Assembly (NCBI RefSeq): GCF_900091725.1
Contig: NZ_FMBW01000043.1
Span: 1-64,000 of the forward strand
Source of the DNA: Streptomyces sp. DvalAA-43
Lineage (GTDB): Bacteria > Actinomycetota > Actinomycetes > Streptomycetales > Streptomycetaceae
Reading direction: 5' to 3'
DNA length: 64,000 bases
Position numbers and translations under genes: made by a program. Under the pieces are notes generated by a model. The model had not been told where the DNA came from and made no database searches. It saw only the letters and a list, made by a program, of their open reading frames with translations. Of this stretch, positions 1 through 7,905 are shown one piece after another (the stretch's first letter is position 1; every line of letters starts with the position of its first letter).

Positions 1-135
1 ACCCTCACCCTGTACGGTAAAAGCACGGCAAAACACGCACGTCAAGCGGGTGCCAGGACCTCCTGAGCGATCCTTTTCGGACTTTCCCGCCCACCGGGCC
101 CTCACGGCTCCGGAAGCCCCGTCACCGGCCCTATG

Positions 136-153
136 CTCTACACGTCTGTAGAG
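136..153. promoter_or_regulatory. Perfect palindrome, candidate operator of spo0M
   Basis: CTCTACA-CGTC-TGTAGAG is a perfect 7+7 bp inverted repeat. It sits directly after a TATGCT hexamer (132-137) that could be a -10 element, about 70 bp upstream of the spo0M start. The arrangement suggests a repressor site overlapping the start of transcription. The cognate regulator is unknown. Confidence 0.45.
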
Positions 154-224
154 AACGGGAGCCGCCTCCGGCGTTCCCGGACCCCCCGAACCCCTCGTAC
201 GCACATAAGGGAGTGGACGCCGCA

Positions 225-1253
225 ATGGTGTTCAAACGACTGCTCGGCTCGCTCGGCGTGGGCGGCCCCACCGTCGACACCGTCCTCACCACCGGGGCGG
301 CCGCACCCGGCGGCCCCCTGTCCGGCCAGGTCCATCTCAAGGGCGGCAGCGCCGACTTCGACATCGACCACATCGCGCTGGAACTCGTCGCGCGGGTGGA
401 GGCCGAGCACGAGGAGGGGGAGGAGGAGCACGTCGTGGCCTTCGAGCGCTTCACCGTGGGCGGCAGCTTCCGGCTGGCCGAGGGTGAGCAGCTCAGTGTG
501 CCGTTCACGGTCGCGCTGCCGTGGGAGACGCCGGTCACCGAGCTGTACGGGCAGAGCCTGGGCATCGTGCTCGGCGTACGCACGGAGCTGTCCGTCGCCG
601 GGGCCAAGGACAAGGGTGACCTCGATCAGCTCGCGGTGGGCCCCCTGCCGGTACAGGAGGTGATCCTCGAAGCGTTCGGGCGGCTCGGATTCGGCTTCAG
701 GTCCGCGGATCTGGAGTACGGCCGCATCGGCGGCACCGGCCAGCAACTCCCCTTCTACCAGGAGATCGAGCTGACCCCGCCGCCGCAGTACGCGCACGCG
801 GTCAACGAGATCGAGGTGACCTTCCTCGCCACCGCGGGCGGCATGGAGGTGGTCCTGGAGGCCGACAGGCGCGGCGGACTTCTCTCCGGCGGGCACGACG
901 CACTCACCCGGTTCACGGTCGCGCACGACGGCATCCACCACCAGGACTGGCGGGCGCTCGTCGAAGGCTGGCTCCGGCAGCTGATCGAGCACCGGTCGGC
1001 GTACGCGGAGAGCTCCGCGTACGGACACGGCGATCCGTACGCCGGACACCACGGCCACGAGACGCCTCACGGCCACCACGGCGACCACCCTCACGACGGC
1101 GGGCACCGCTCCGGACCCGGCCTGGGAACGGCCGTCGCGGTGGGCGCGGCCGGGCTCGCGGTCGGCGTCGTCGGAGGCATGGTCGCCGCCGAAGTCGTGG
1201 ACGAGGTGGGCGACTTCTTCGAGGACGACAACGACGAGGGCGAGGAAGACTGA
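225..1253 (+). CDS. Spo0M-family sporulation protein
   Basis: The protein has 342 residues. The first ~240 form the arrestin-like beta-sandwich domain of the Spo0M family, known in Bacillus as a sporulation-control protein. The N-terminus (MVFKRLLGSLGVGG) is typical of the family. The ATG at 225 is chosen over an in-frame GTG at 213 because AAGGGAG lies 11 nt upstream. A His-rich stretch (residues ~255-290, many HGH/HHG motifs) could bind metal. After it come a Gly/Ala/Val hydrophobic segment (~295-325) that may be membrane-associated and an acidic tail. These C-terminal parts go beyond the minimal Spo0M domain. The stop overlaps the tatA start by one base, so the two genes are probably co-transcribed and translationally coupled. 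The role in this organism is inferred from family only. Confidence 0.88.
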   Translation: MVFKRLLGSLGVGGPTVDTVLTTGAAAPGGPLSGQVHLKGGSADFDIDHIALELVARVEAEHEEGEEEHVVAFERFTVGGSFRLAEGEQLSVPFTVALPWETPVTELYGQSLGIVLGVRTELSVAGAKDKGDLDQLAVGPLPVQEVILEAFGRLGFGFRSADLEYGRIGGTGQQLPFYQEIELTPPPQYAHAVNEIEVTFLATAGGMEVVLEADRRGGLLSGGHDALTRFTVAHDGIHHQDWRALVEGWLRQLIEHRSAYAESSAYGHGDPYAGHHGHETPHGHHGDHPHDGGHRSGPGLGTAVAVGAAGLAVGVVGGMVAAEVVDEVGDFFEDDNDEGEED

Positions 1254-1510
1254 TGTTCGGTATCAGCGAGCTCGCGATCATCCTGATCGTGGTCATCCTG
1301 GTCCTGGGGGCCAAGAGGCTTCCCGAACTGGCCCGTTCCGCGGGCAAGTCGGCCCGCATCCTCAAGGCCGAGGCGAAGGCGATGAAGGAGCCGAAGGGCA
1401 CCGAGGCGGAGGCGGGGGCGCCTCGCGTCATCCGCGGCGAGACCGTCACCCGGCCCGACGCCGGACGCCCGGGGCCGGATGCGGGGCAGCCGCCCCGGGA
1501 CCGCGCCTGA
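1253..1510 (+). CDS. tatA: Twin-arginine translocase subunit TatA/E family
   Basis: The product has 85 residues with classic TatA architecture. A short N-terminus with Phe-Gly (MFGISEL) is followed by one membrane helix (~residues 5-20, IILIVVILVLG), then a Lys/Arg-rich amphipathic helix beginning KRLPELARSAGKSAR and a disordered Pro/Gly-rich tail. TatA oligomerises to form the passage for folded, cofactor-bearing Tat substrates. No tatC or tatB lies nearby, so this is probably an accessory paralogue in addition to a main tat locus elsewhere. The start is fixed by the TGATG overlap with spo0M. Confidence 0.9.
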   Translation: MFGISELAIILIVVILVLGAKRLPELARSAGKSARILKAEAKAMKEPKGTEAEAGAPRVIRGETVTRPDAGRPGPDAGQPPRDRA

Positions 1511-1557
1511 GACACCCGGTCCGTCTGGCGCCCGCGCCATTCGGGGAGCACACACCG

Positions 1558-1974
1558 TCAGGGCGTGCACGCACGCGCGATCGACAGGCTGTTCTCGTAC
1601 AGGTGGTGCCGGGTGATCCGGCCGTCCTCGACGGTGAGGCGCAGTGCGAAGGGGCCCTCGAAGGACTTGCCCGTCGCACGCACGGTCCCCGAGAGGTGCC
1701 CCATCAACACGGCGTCGGCGCCGTCGACGAGGACGGTGTCGATGGACGCACCGGCCTCCTCGGGCACCGTGTGATCGGTCAACTCCGTGAACTGGGCTGC
1801 GCATTCGGCGGCGGTGGAGCGGGGCCTGATCCATGGGACCACGGGGTTCTCCGCGAGCAGCCAGTCGACGTCGTCGGCGAAGAGCGCGGTGAGCCCCTCG
1901 GTGTCCCCGGCGAGGCGGAGTGCGAGGAACCTCTGGACGGTGGCGCGGGTGGCGTCCGTGGTGGTGGGTGTCAT
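1558..1974 (-). CDS. SnoaL-like / NTF2-like fold protein
   Basis: The protein has 138 residues. The pattern is that of the NTF2-like superfamily: an N-terminal helix (ATVQRFLALRLAGD), then LTALFADDVDWLL, a central ECAAQFTEL helix, and beta strands ending LTVEDGRITRHHLYENS. Such proteins include polyketide cyclases, ketosteroid isomerases and many small-molecule-binding proteins of unknown role. No catalytic residue set identifies a reaction here. It is a single gene, convergent with tatA and 47 bp from it. The ATG at 1974 is the only good start. Confidence 0.75.
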   Translation of the reverse strand: MTPTTTDATRATVQRFLALRLAGDTEGLTALFADDVDWLLAENPVVPWIRPRSTAAECAAQFTELTDHTVPEEAGASIDTVLVDGADAVLMGHLSGTVRATGKSFEGPFALRLTVEDGRITRHHLYENSLSIARACTP

Positions 1975-2090
1975 ACGGCCCAGCCTGCCGGGACGCCGAC
2001 CGGGCGTCGATTACCTCGCGGGTAAGGGGACGGGCCGGGACGGCCGGCGCCGCGCAACCGAGGCGTGCGGCGTCCGGGCCGGTGTGCCGT

Positions 2091-3170
2091 CTATGCCCTG
2101 AGTCCGGCGGCGATCGGCCGGTGGTCGCTGCCGGTGGCGGGGAGGGTCCAGGCATCGGTGGGGGTGACGCCTCGGGTGAGGATATGGTCGATTCGGGCGA
2201 TCGGGAACGCAGCGGGCCAGCTGAAGCCGAAGCCGGTACCGGCCAGGTCCTCGACCGGTGTCAGCCGGGACGTCAGGGGTGCGAGCCCACGGTCGGTGGT
2301 GGCGCCGTTGAGGTCGCCCAGGAGGACGACCCTCTTCTGCTGTTCGTGGTCGAGGAACCGGTCGAGGGCGGTGAGGGTGTCGTCGCGCCGGGCGACGGTG
2401 AAGCCGGATACTCCGACACGGACCGAGGGCAGGTGGACCACGTAGACGGCGAGGGGCCCGTTCGGCCCCCGGACCAGGGCGCGCAGCGACCGGCTCCAGC
2501 CGGGGTCGATGGTGAGGCGCCGGGATTCGGTGATGGGGTAGCGGCTCCACAGGGCGACGGTGCCGATGTGCACGGAGTGGGTGAGCCGGCGGTCCAGCAC
2601 CTTCCGGTAGGCGGGCAGGGCGTCGTCGGTGACTTCTTCCAGGGCCACCAGGTCCGGGTCGGCGGCGAGCAGCGTCCGGGCGGTCACGGCGGGGTCGGGG
2701 TTGTCGGCGTTGACGTTGTGGGTGACCACGGTCAGGTTCGGCTCGGCATCGCCGCGGCCGCCGAGGAACAGGGGCGCGAACACGGCGAACCAGACGGCGC
2801 CGAGCAGGAGTGCGGCGATGACGGCCGGCACGGACCTGCGGACCAGGGCGGCCAGGAGCAGCGCCGGTACGGCCAGACCGGTCCAGGGCAGCAGGGTTTC
2901 GAGCAGGCTGCCCAGGTTGCCCGGTGTGTTGGGCACGAACGAGTGGCAGAGCAGCACCAGGCCCGTCACCACCGCGACGGCGCCCGGAATCCGGCCCGCG
3001 CGCCACATCGCGCGGCGCCGGTCGGGACCGGGACCGGGTTCGGTGGTCGGTGTTCCGTCGGGCAGTGTTGTTCCGTCGGGCGGTGTCCCGGGCAGTGGCG
3101 CTTCGGCGGGGTCGGAGAATCCGCCTCCGACGTACACATCCGGGTAGGGGTCTTCGCGCAGATCGGCCAT
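2091..3170 (-). CDS. VanJ-like membrane endonuclease/exonuclease/phosphatase-family protein
   Basis: The start is set at MADLRED because GAAGGA lies 6 nt upstream of that ATG, giving 359 residues. A Pro-rich cytoplasmic leader precedes three hydrophobic segments (~residues 60-130), followed by an EEP phosphodiesterase domain. Visible EEP motifs are THNVNADN, ALEEV, GDLNGATTD, IDHILTRG and the terminal GSDHRP. This layout, membrane helices followed by an extracytoplasmic EEP domain, is that of VanJ of S. coelicolor, which contributes to teicoplanin resistance and is thought to act on lipid-linked wall precursors. The gene lies just downstream of a VanY-like gene on the same strand and near a VanRS-like pair, which supports a cell-wall role. 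The exact substrate is unproven. Confidence 0.78.
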   Translation of the reverse strand: MADLREDPYPDVYVGGGFSDPAEAPLPGTPPDGTTLPDGTPTTEPGPGPDRRRAMWRAGRIPGAVAVVTGLVLLCHSFVPNTPGNLGSLLETLLPWTGLAVPALLLAALVRRSVPAVIAALLLGAVWFAVFAPLFLGGRGDAEPNLTVVTHNVNADNPDPAVTARTLLAADPDLVALEEVTDDALPAYRKVLDRRLTHSVHIGTVALWSRYPITESRRLTIDPGWSRSLRALVRGPNGPLAVYVVHLPSVRVGVSGFTVARRDDTLTALDRFLDHEQQKRVVLLGDLNGATTDRGLAPLTSRLTPVEDLAGTGFGFSWPAAFPIARIDHILTRGVTPTDAWTLPATGSDHRPIAAGLRA

Positions 3171-3224
3171 GACATGTCCTTCGGCAGGGGGCGGCACCGG
3201 CTCATGGGCTGAACGCATCGCCCG

Positions 3225-3896
3225 TCAGCCGGCCGCGTCGCGCAGCGGGGCCGGACAGGTGCCACCGCGACCGGTCAGCAGCTCGAAGTGCCACATCTCG
3301 TTGTTGTAGACCTGGCACAGCCCGTAGTCGGAGCCGTTGCGGATGAGCCAGTCGTCGGCATCGGTGGGACCGATGTCGACCGCCTTCCCGGAGACATGGG
3401 TCGACTTCTGCGGGGTGTTCACGAACTGCCTCGCCTTCTCCTCGCTCCCGTACTTCTCGATCCCCTCGTCCAGCAGCCGCTGCTGGTGTTCCCTGCTGCG
3501 CCATCCCGAGGTGACCCGGAATTCGATGCCGTCGTCGCGGGCGTCCCGGGCCGCCTCCTGCACCGCCTTCAGCAGCCGTTCGTCCAGACGGCCGACGGCC
3601 GGGTACCGGGTGTCGAACGGGGTGAGCTCACGGCCCTCCGGCAGGTCACCGCTCTCGGTTCCCTCCTGGGGGTCACCGCTCTCGGTGGCCTCCGCCCTGC
3701 CCCGCGCGGACGCTTCGCCGCCGTCCGGCCCGTGGTCCGCCGTCGCGACGGTCCGCGCGGCCGGTCCGCTCCCGGCCGTCATGCCCCATGCCGCCGCCAG
3801 TGCCACCACCACGACCGCGCCGGCTCCTGCCGCCGCCCGGCCGGGGAAACGGCGCGCCGCCGCTCTGGGGCGGTCCGCGGTCGGGTCGTCGTGCAT
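3225..3896 (-). CDS. VanY-like D-alanyl-D-alanine carboxypeptidase (M15B)
   Basis: The protein has 223 residues. A short cytoplasmic region and one membrane anchor (AGAGAVVVVALAAAWG, ~residues 20-40) precede a low-complexity linker and a C-terminal VanY domain. The zinc site is visible: SxHxxGxAxD as STHVSGKAVDIG, and the late EMWHFE. SGWRS is also typical. VanY enzymes remove the terminal D-Ala from wall precursors and so lower glycopeptide binding. The ATG at 3896 is chosen because GGAGG lies 6 nt upstream; the open frame continues further but lacks coding character there. It is probably transcribed with the VanJ-like gene 54 nt downstream, divergent from the VanR-like regulator. Confidence 0.87.
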   Translation of the reverse strand: MHDDPTADRPRAAARRFPGRAAAGAGAVVVVALAAAWGMTAGSGPAARTVATADHGPDGGEASARGRAEATESGDPQEGTESGDLPEGRELTPFDTRYPAVGRLDERLLKAVQEAARDARDDGIEFRVTSGWRSREHQQRLLDEGIEKYGSEEKARQFVNTPQKSTHVSGKAVDIGPTDADDWLIRNGSDYGLCQVYNNEMWHFELLTGRGGTCPAPLRDAAG

Positions 3897-3985
3897 GGTG
3901 GCCTCCGGGCATCTCGTACGGCGCGGCGGGTACGGGTGCCGCGGGCTGATGGACCGAGTGAACGGCAGGCCGTGTTGTCGGACCG

Positions 3986-4020
3986 TTTCGATTTCCGGAT
4001 ATGTTTTCGATATGCCCGGA
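3986..4020. promoter_or_regulatory. Divergent vanY/vanR-like intergenic region with direct repeats
   Basis: The 192-bp divergent gap holds two copies of TTTCGAT (3986-3992 and 4005-4011), each followed by a CCGGA-containing stretch, 19 bp apart in direct orientation. OmpR-type regulators usually bind direct repeats, so this is a candidate binding site for the adjacent VanR-like regulator controlling both transcription units. Confidence 0.4.
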
Positions 4021-4088
4021 CTGTTCCCATGGGGACGAACGGACGGGCCGACGACCGGCCGGGTGAGGCGCAGAGCAGGAGAGACCGT

Positions 4089-4784
4089 ATGCGGGTGCTG
4101 ATTGTCGAGGACGAGCTGTATCTCGCCGAGGCGGTGCAGGCGGGCCTGAGGCTCGAAGCCATCGCCTCCGACATCGCCGGGGACGGGGACACCGCCCTGG
4201 AACGCCTCGATGTGAACGAGTACGACATCGTCGTGCTCGACCGCGACATCCCCGGCACGCACGGGGACGACGTGTGCCGGATCATCGTGGAGCGGCGCCT
4301 CGGCTGCCGGGTGCTCATGCTGACCGCGGCGGGCCTCCTCGACGAGAAGGTCACCGGGTTCGAGATCGGCGCCGACGACTACCTGACGAAGCCCTTCGAC
4401 CTGAAGGAGCTCGTCGTACGTCTCCGCTCGCTGGCCCGTCGGCCCAAGGACAGCACGCCCCCCGTCATCGAGTACGCCGGAATCCGGCTGGACCCGTTCC
4501 GGCGTGAGGTCTTCCGTGCCGGGAGATACGTGGCGCTCACCAGGAAGCAGTTCGCCGTCCTGGAAGTCCTCATGACCGCGCGGGGCGGAGTCGTCAGCGC
4601 GGAGACGCTGCTGGAGCGGGCCTGGGACGAGAACGCCGACCCGTTCACCAACGCGGTCCGCATCACCATCTCCACGCTCCGCAAACGGCTCGGCGAACCC
4701 TCGGCGATCGTCACAGTGCCGGGCGTCGGATACCGTCTCGACGAGTCGGCCGGGCACCACGGGCCGACGGGACACGGCCGGTGA
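4089..4784 (+). CDS. VanR-like OmpR-family response regulator
   Basis: The protein has 231 residues. The receiver domain begins MRVLIVEDE, with the phospho-acceptor Asp in VVLDRDIPG, the Thr/Ala signalling position in MLTAAG and the conserved Lys in DYLTKPF. The C-terminal winged helix contains ALTRKQFAVLEVL and VPGVGYRLDE. VLDRDIPG and the exact wording of the effector domain are characteristic of Streptomyces VanR and its close paralogues. The gene overlaps the kinase gene by GTGA and is divergent from the vanY/vanJ-like unit, its most likely target. The inducing signal is unknown. Confidence 0.88.
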   Translation: MRVLIVEDELYLAEAVQAGLRLEAIASDIAGDGDTALERLDVNEYDIVVLDRDIPGTHGDDVCRIIVERRLGCRVLMLTAAGLLDEKVTGFEIGADDYLTKPFDLKELVVRLRSLARRPKDSTPPVIEYAGIRLDPFRREVFRAGRYVALTRKQFAVLEVLMTARGGVVSAETLLERAWDENADPFTNAVRITISTLRKRLGEPSAIVTVPGVGYRLDESAGHHGPTGHGR

Positions 4785-5932
4785 ACCGCCGGAACGCCGT
4801 CACGGACCCGGCCGGAGGCCCGGTCCCTTCCAGGCGGCCCCGGCGGCTGACCGCCCGGATGAAGCTCACCCTCACCTACGCCCTGTTCGTCGTCGTCGCC
4901 GGGGCGTTCAGCCTGGTCATGGTCTACCTGGCCATGCGCTTCGTGCCCTACTACCCGCTGGCCGACGTGAACCCGCAGGCCGCGGCCATCGCGACCCGGC
5001 CGGACATCCTCCAGGCCCTGGCCAAGGCCTCCGGCATCGCGCTGCTGCTCCTGGCCCTGATCGGGCTCGGCGCGGGCTGGCTCATCGCGGGCCGGGTCCT
5101 GCGCCCCCTCCAGGACATCACCCGGGCCGCCCGCCGGGCCGCCCACGGCTCCCTGGACCACCGCATCGGGCTCACCGGCCCGCGCGACGAGTTCACCGAG
5201 CTGTCCGACACCTTCGACGACATGCTCGCCCGCCTGCAACGGTCCTTCGACGCCCAGCAGCGCTTCGCCGCCAACGCCTCGCACGAGCTGCGAACCCCGC
5301 TCGCCGTCAGCCGCACCATGCTCGACGTGGCCGTCGCCGACCCCGAAGGCCAGGACTACCACCGGCTCGTCTCCCGGCTCCGCGAGACCAACCAGCGCGG
5401 CATCGACATCACCGACGCGCTGCTCCAGCTCTCCGCCCTCGATCACACCCCGCCCGCCATGGAGCCGCTCGACCTCGCCGACACCGCCCGGGGATCCGTC
5501 GACACCGTCCGCGAGGAGGCCAGGACACGGAACATCGCCCTCGTCGCCGACACCCGCCCGGCCCCGGCCACCGGCAACGACGTACTGCTGCGCCAGCTGA
5601 CCCTGAACCTGCTCCACAACGCCGTACGGCACAACCTGCCCACCGGCGGCTCGCTCTCCCTGACCACCGGCCCCGACCCGGCACGCCCCGGCCGCGCCCT
5701 CCTGACCGTCAGCAACACCGGACCGCCCCTGTCCGACACGGTCGACCGCCTCACCGAACCGTTCCTGCGCGGCAGCGGGCGCCTGGCCGAGCAGGATTCC
5801 ACCCGCCGCGGCCACGGCCTCGGACTGGCGATCGTCGCCAGCATCGTCCGGGCCCACCACGCGGACCTGACCCTGACCCCGAACCCCGGCGGCGGACTCA
5901 CCGTCCGGGTGTCGCTGCCAGGCGCCGCATAG
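4781..5932 (+). CDS. VanS-like sensor histidine kinase
   Basis: The protein has 383 residues with a GTG start inside the regulator's stop (GTGA). Two membrane helices (~residues 27-52 and ~85-105) enclose a short extracytoplasmic loop of about 30 residues. They are followed by HAMP (RVLRPLQDITRAARR), HisKA with phospho-accepting His in [11 protein letters not shown], and a HATPase_c domain (N box LLHNAVRHN, G box RGHGLGLAIV). The small sensor loop is typical of kinases that detect membrane-proximal ligands, as VanS does. A weak 6-bp GC hairpin (5932-5946) overlaps and follows the stop. Glycopeptide sensing is inference. Confidence 0.87.
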   Translation: MNRRNAVTDPAGGPVPSRRPRRLTARMKLTLTYALFVVVAGAFSLVMVYLAMRFVPYYPLADVNPQAAAIATRPDILQALAKASGIALLLLALIGLGAGWLIAGRVLRPLQDITRAARRAAHGSLDHRIGLTGPRDEFTELSDTFDDMLARLQRSFDAQQRFAANASHELRTPLAVSRTMLDVAVADPEGQDYHRLVSRLRETNQRGIDITDALLQLSALDHTPPAMEPLDLADTARGSVDTVREEARTRNIALVADTRPAPATGNDVLLRQLTLNLLHNAVRHNLPTGGSLSLTTGPDPARPGRALLTVSNTGPPLSDTVDRLTEPFLRGSGRLAEQDSTRRGHGLGLAIVASIVRAHHADLTLTPNPGGGLTVRVSLPGAA

Positions 5933-6009
5933 CGGCGGAGCGCCGCCGCAGGGCGTCCCGCCTCAGGTGGACGGCGGCCGCACCCTCCTGACCGGCCCGC
6001 CCGCGCGCC

Positions 6010-6564
6010 TCACGATCCGTCGGAGGAACGGGGCCCGGTCCAGCCGGTGGCGGCCACCGTCTCCCGCGCGATCTCCACCACCCGCCGTCCGTCCGTCGCC
6101 ACGCGCACCGTCTCCGCGTGAGCCCGCTCGTCCAGGAGACGTGCCTTGCGGACACTGCCCCGGAATTCCGATTCCAGCTCCGAGCCGAGCTCCCGGCCCA
6201 GCAGCCGCTCGCGGGCGGTGGCATCGGTGGCGGTGAGCAGCACCCGTACGATCCGCACCCCCTCCCCCAGGGCGCGCTCGAACATGCCCGTCGCCTCGGG
6301 CAGCACGCTCACGGTGTTCGTGTAGATCAGGCGGCGGTAGCCGCGGTGGGCGAAGTTCGCCCACACGTCCCTCAGATTGCACTCGGTGACCTCCGAGCGG
6401 TCGGGGTCCCCCTCCGGCGCCGGGTGCACGTATCCCATGAAGTCACCGTCGATGACCGCGTGGGGAACGGCCGCCACACGAAGCTGCGCCGAGATCTCCC
6501 ACCCCACCGTCGTCTTGCCGACCCCGGCCCGCCCACCGATGAGAAGCACTTCCGCATGTTCCAT
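6010..6564 (-). CDS. P-loop NTPase / small-molecule kinase-like protein
   Basis: The protein has 184 residues. A Walker A motif sits at the extreme N-terminus (GGRAGVGKTT), followed by VIDGDFMG, which resembles the substrate-binding Asp region of nucleotide and gluconate kinases. A LID-like Arg-rich stretch (ATARERLLGRELG) follows. The overall layout is that of the AAA_33/AAA_18-type small kinases. No substrate can be assigned. It stands alone, divergent from the lipoate ligase gene. Confidence 0.7.
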   Translation of the reverse strand: MEHAEVLLIGGRAGVGKTTVGWEISAQLRVAAVPHAVIDGDFMGYVHPAPEGDPDRSEVTECNLRDVWANFAHRGYRRLIYTNTVSVLPEATGMFERALGEGVRIVRVLLTATDATARERLLGRELGSELESEFRGSVRKARLLDERAHAETVRVATDGRRVVEIARETVAATGWTGPRSSDGS

Positions 6565-6757
6565 GGGGACACCGTGCCAGTCGGCGGCCGCCGCACGCGA
6601 TCCGATATCGGTCCTGCCGCACCGTCACGGCCCCACCGGCGGATGGCCGCTCCTCACACGCGAGCGTTACAGTGCGATGCGAGGTATGTGCGCGTCCGTC
6701 CCCCATCGGAGCAACAGGCTCACGATCCACGCCGCGCACCGGGAAGGGAACGAAGCC

Positions 6758-7822
6758 GTGCATGGCGAGTACAAGGTGCCCAACGGCAAGCTTGTCGTCG
6801 TAGATCTGGACGTCGAGGAAGGCGTGCTGCGCAACGTACGCGTCGCCGGGGACTTCTTCCTGGAGCCCGACGAGGCGATCCTCTCGATCGACGGGGCCCT
6901 GGAAGGTGCCCCCGCTTCGACGGACGCCGCGGGTCTGGCGGCCCGGATCACGGCGGCGCTGCCGGAGTCGGCCGTCATGTTCGGACTGACCGCGGAGGGC
7001 GTCGGCATCGCTGTGCGGCGGGCGCTGGCCCGTGCGACCGAGTGGAGCGACTACGACTGGCAGTTGGTGCACACCGAGGCGCAGGCCCCGGCACTGCACA
7101 TGGCACTGGACGAGGTCCTGACCGCCGAGGTGGCCGCCGGGCGGCGGGCTCCCACACTGCGGGTCTGGGAATGGGCCTCGCCCGCCGTGGTCATCGGCAG
7201 CTTCCAGTCGCTGCGCAACGAGGTGGACCCCGAAGGGGCGGCACGGCACGGGATGACCGTGGTACGCCGTATTTCCGGGGGCGGGGCCATGTTCGTGGAG
7301 CCCATGAGCACCATCACGTACTCGCTGTCCGTGCCGGATTCGCTGGTCTCCGGCCTCACCTTCGCCGACAGCTACGCCTACCTCGACGACTGGGTGCTGG
7401 GCGCCCTCGGCGACATGGGGATCAAGGCCTGGTACCAGCCGCTCAACGACATCGCCACCGACGCCGGGAAGATCGCCGGCGCCGCGCAGAAGCGGGTCGT
7501 CGGCACCGACGGCGGCCCCGGCGCCGTCCTGCACCACGTGACGATGTCGTACGACATCGACGCGGACAAGATGCTGGAGGTGCTGCGGATCGGCAAGGAG
7601 AAGCTCTCCGACAAGGGCACCAGGAGCGCGAAGAAGCGCGTCGACCCGTTGCGCCGTCAGACGGGGCTGGCGCGCGAGGCGGTCATCGAGCGGATGATCG
7701 ACTCCTTCCGTACCCGGTACGGCCTCACCCGGGGCGGGGTGACGGACGAGGAGATGGCACAGGCCGAGAAGCTGGTGCGGACGAAGTTCGGCACGGCGGA
7801 GTGGACCGCCCGGGTGCCGTGA
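6758..7822 (+). CDS. Lipoate--protein ligase family protein
   Basis: The start is GTG at 6758 with AAGGGA upstream, giving 354 residues. The C-terminal two thirds form a BPL_LplA_LplB catalytic domain. Visible elements are an HMALDEVL-like start, RVWEWASPAVVIGSFQS, the RRISGGGAMF motif (lipoyl-AMP loop) and the catalytic Lys region DAGKIAGAAQ. The N-terminal ~95 residues (beginning VHGEYKVPNGKLVVV) look like the LplA accessory domain, usually C-terminal in E. coli LplA; here it is N-terminal. The enzyme attaches lipoate to E2 and GcvH domains, by family. The start of the long open frame at 6377 is rejected because the frame upstream lacks family similarity. Confidence 0.85.
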   Translation: MHGEYKVPNGKLVVVDLDVEEGVLRNVRVAGDFFLEPDEAILSIDGALEGAPASTDAAGLAARITAALPESAVMFGLTAEGVGIAVRRALARATEWSDYDWQLVHTEAQAPALHMALDEVLTAEVAAGRRAPTLRVWEWASPAVVIGSFQSLRNEVDPEGAARHGMTVVRRISGGGAMFVEPMSTITYSLSVPDSLVSGLTFADSYAYLDDWVLGALGDMGIKAWYQPLNDIATDAGKIAGAAQKRVVGTDGGPGAVLHHVTMSYDIDADKMLEVLRIGKEKLSDKGTRSAKKRVDPLRRQTGLAREAVIERMIDSFRTRYGLTRGGVTDEEMAQAEKLVRTKFGTAEWTARVP

Positions 7823-7851
7823 GCGGCGGCCGGGCGGGGGGCCGTTCCCCG

Positions 7852-7905
7852 GGGGTGTGTCGGGCGCCTGTCGAGCCGTTCGCCGGGGTGTGTCAGGCGC
7901 CCGTC
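7852..7905. repeat. Imperfect direct repeat spanning a gene end
   Basis: About 22 bp (GGGGTGTGTCGGGCGCCTGTCG) recurs at 7884 as GGGGTGTGTCAGGCGCCCGTCG, two mismatches, period 32. The second copy includes the stop codon of the SpoIIE-type phosphatase, so a local duplication of that gene's 3' end is the likely origin. Confidence 0.6.
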
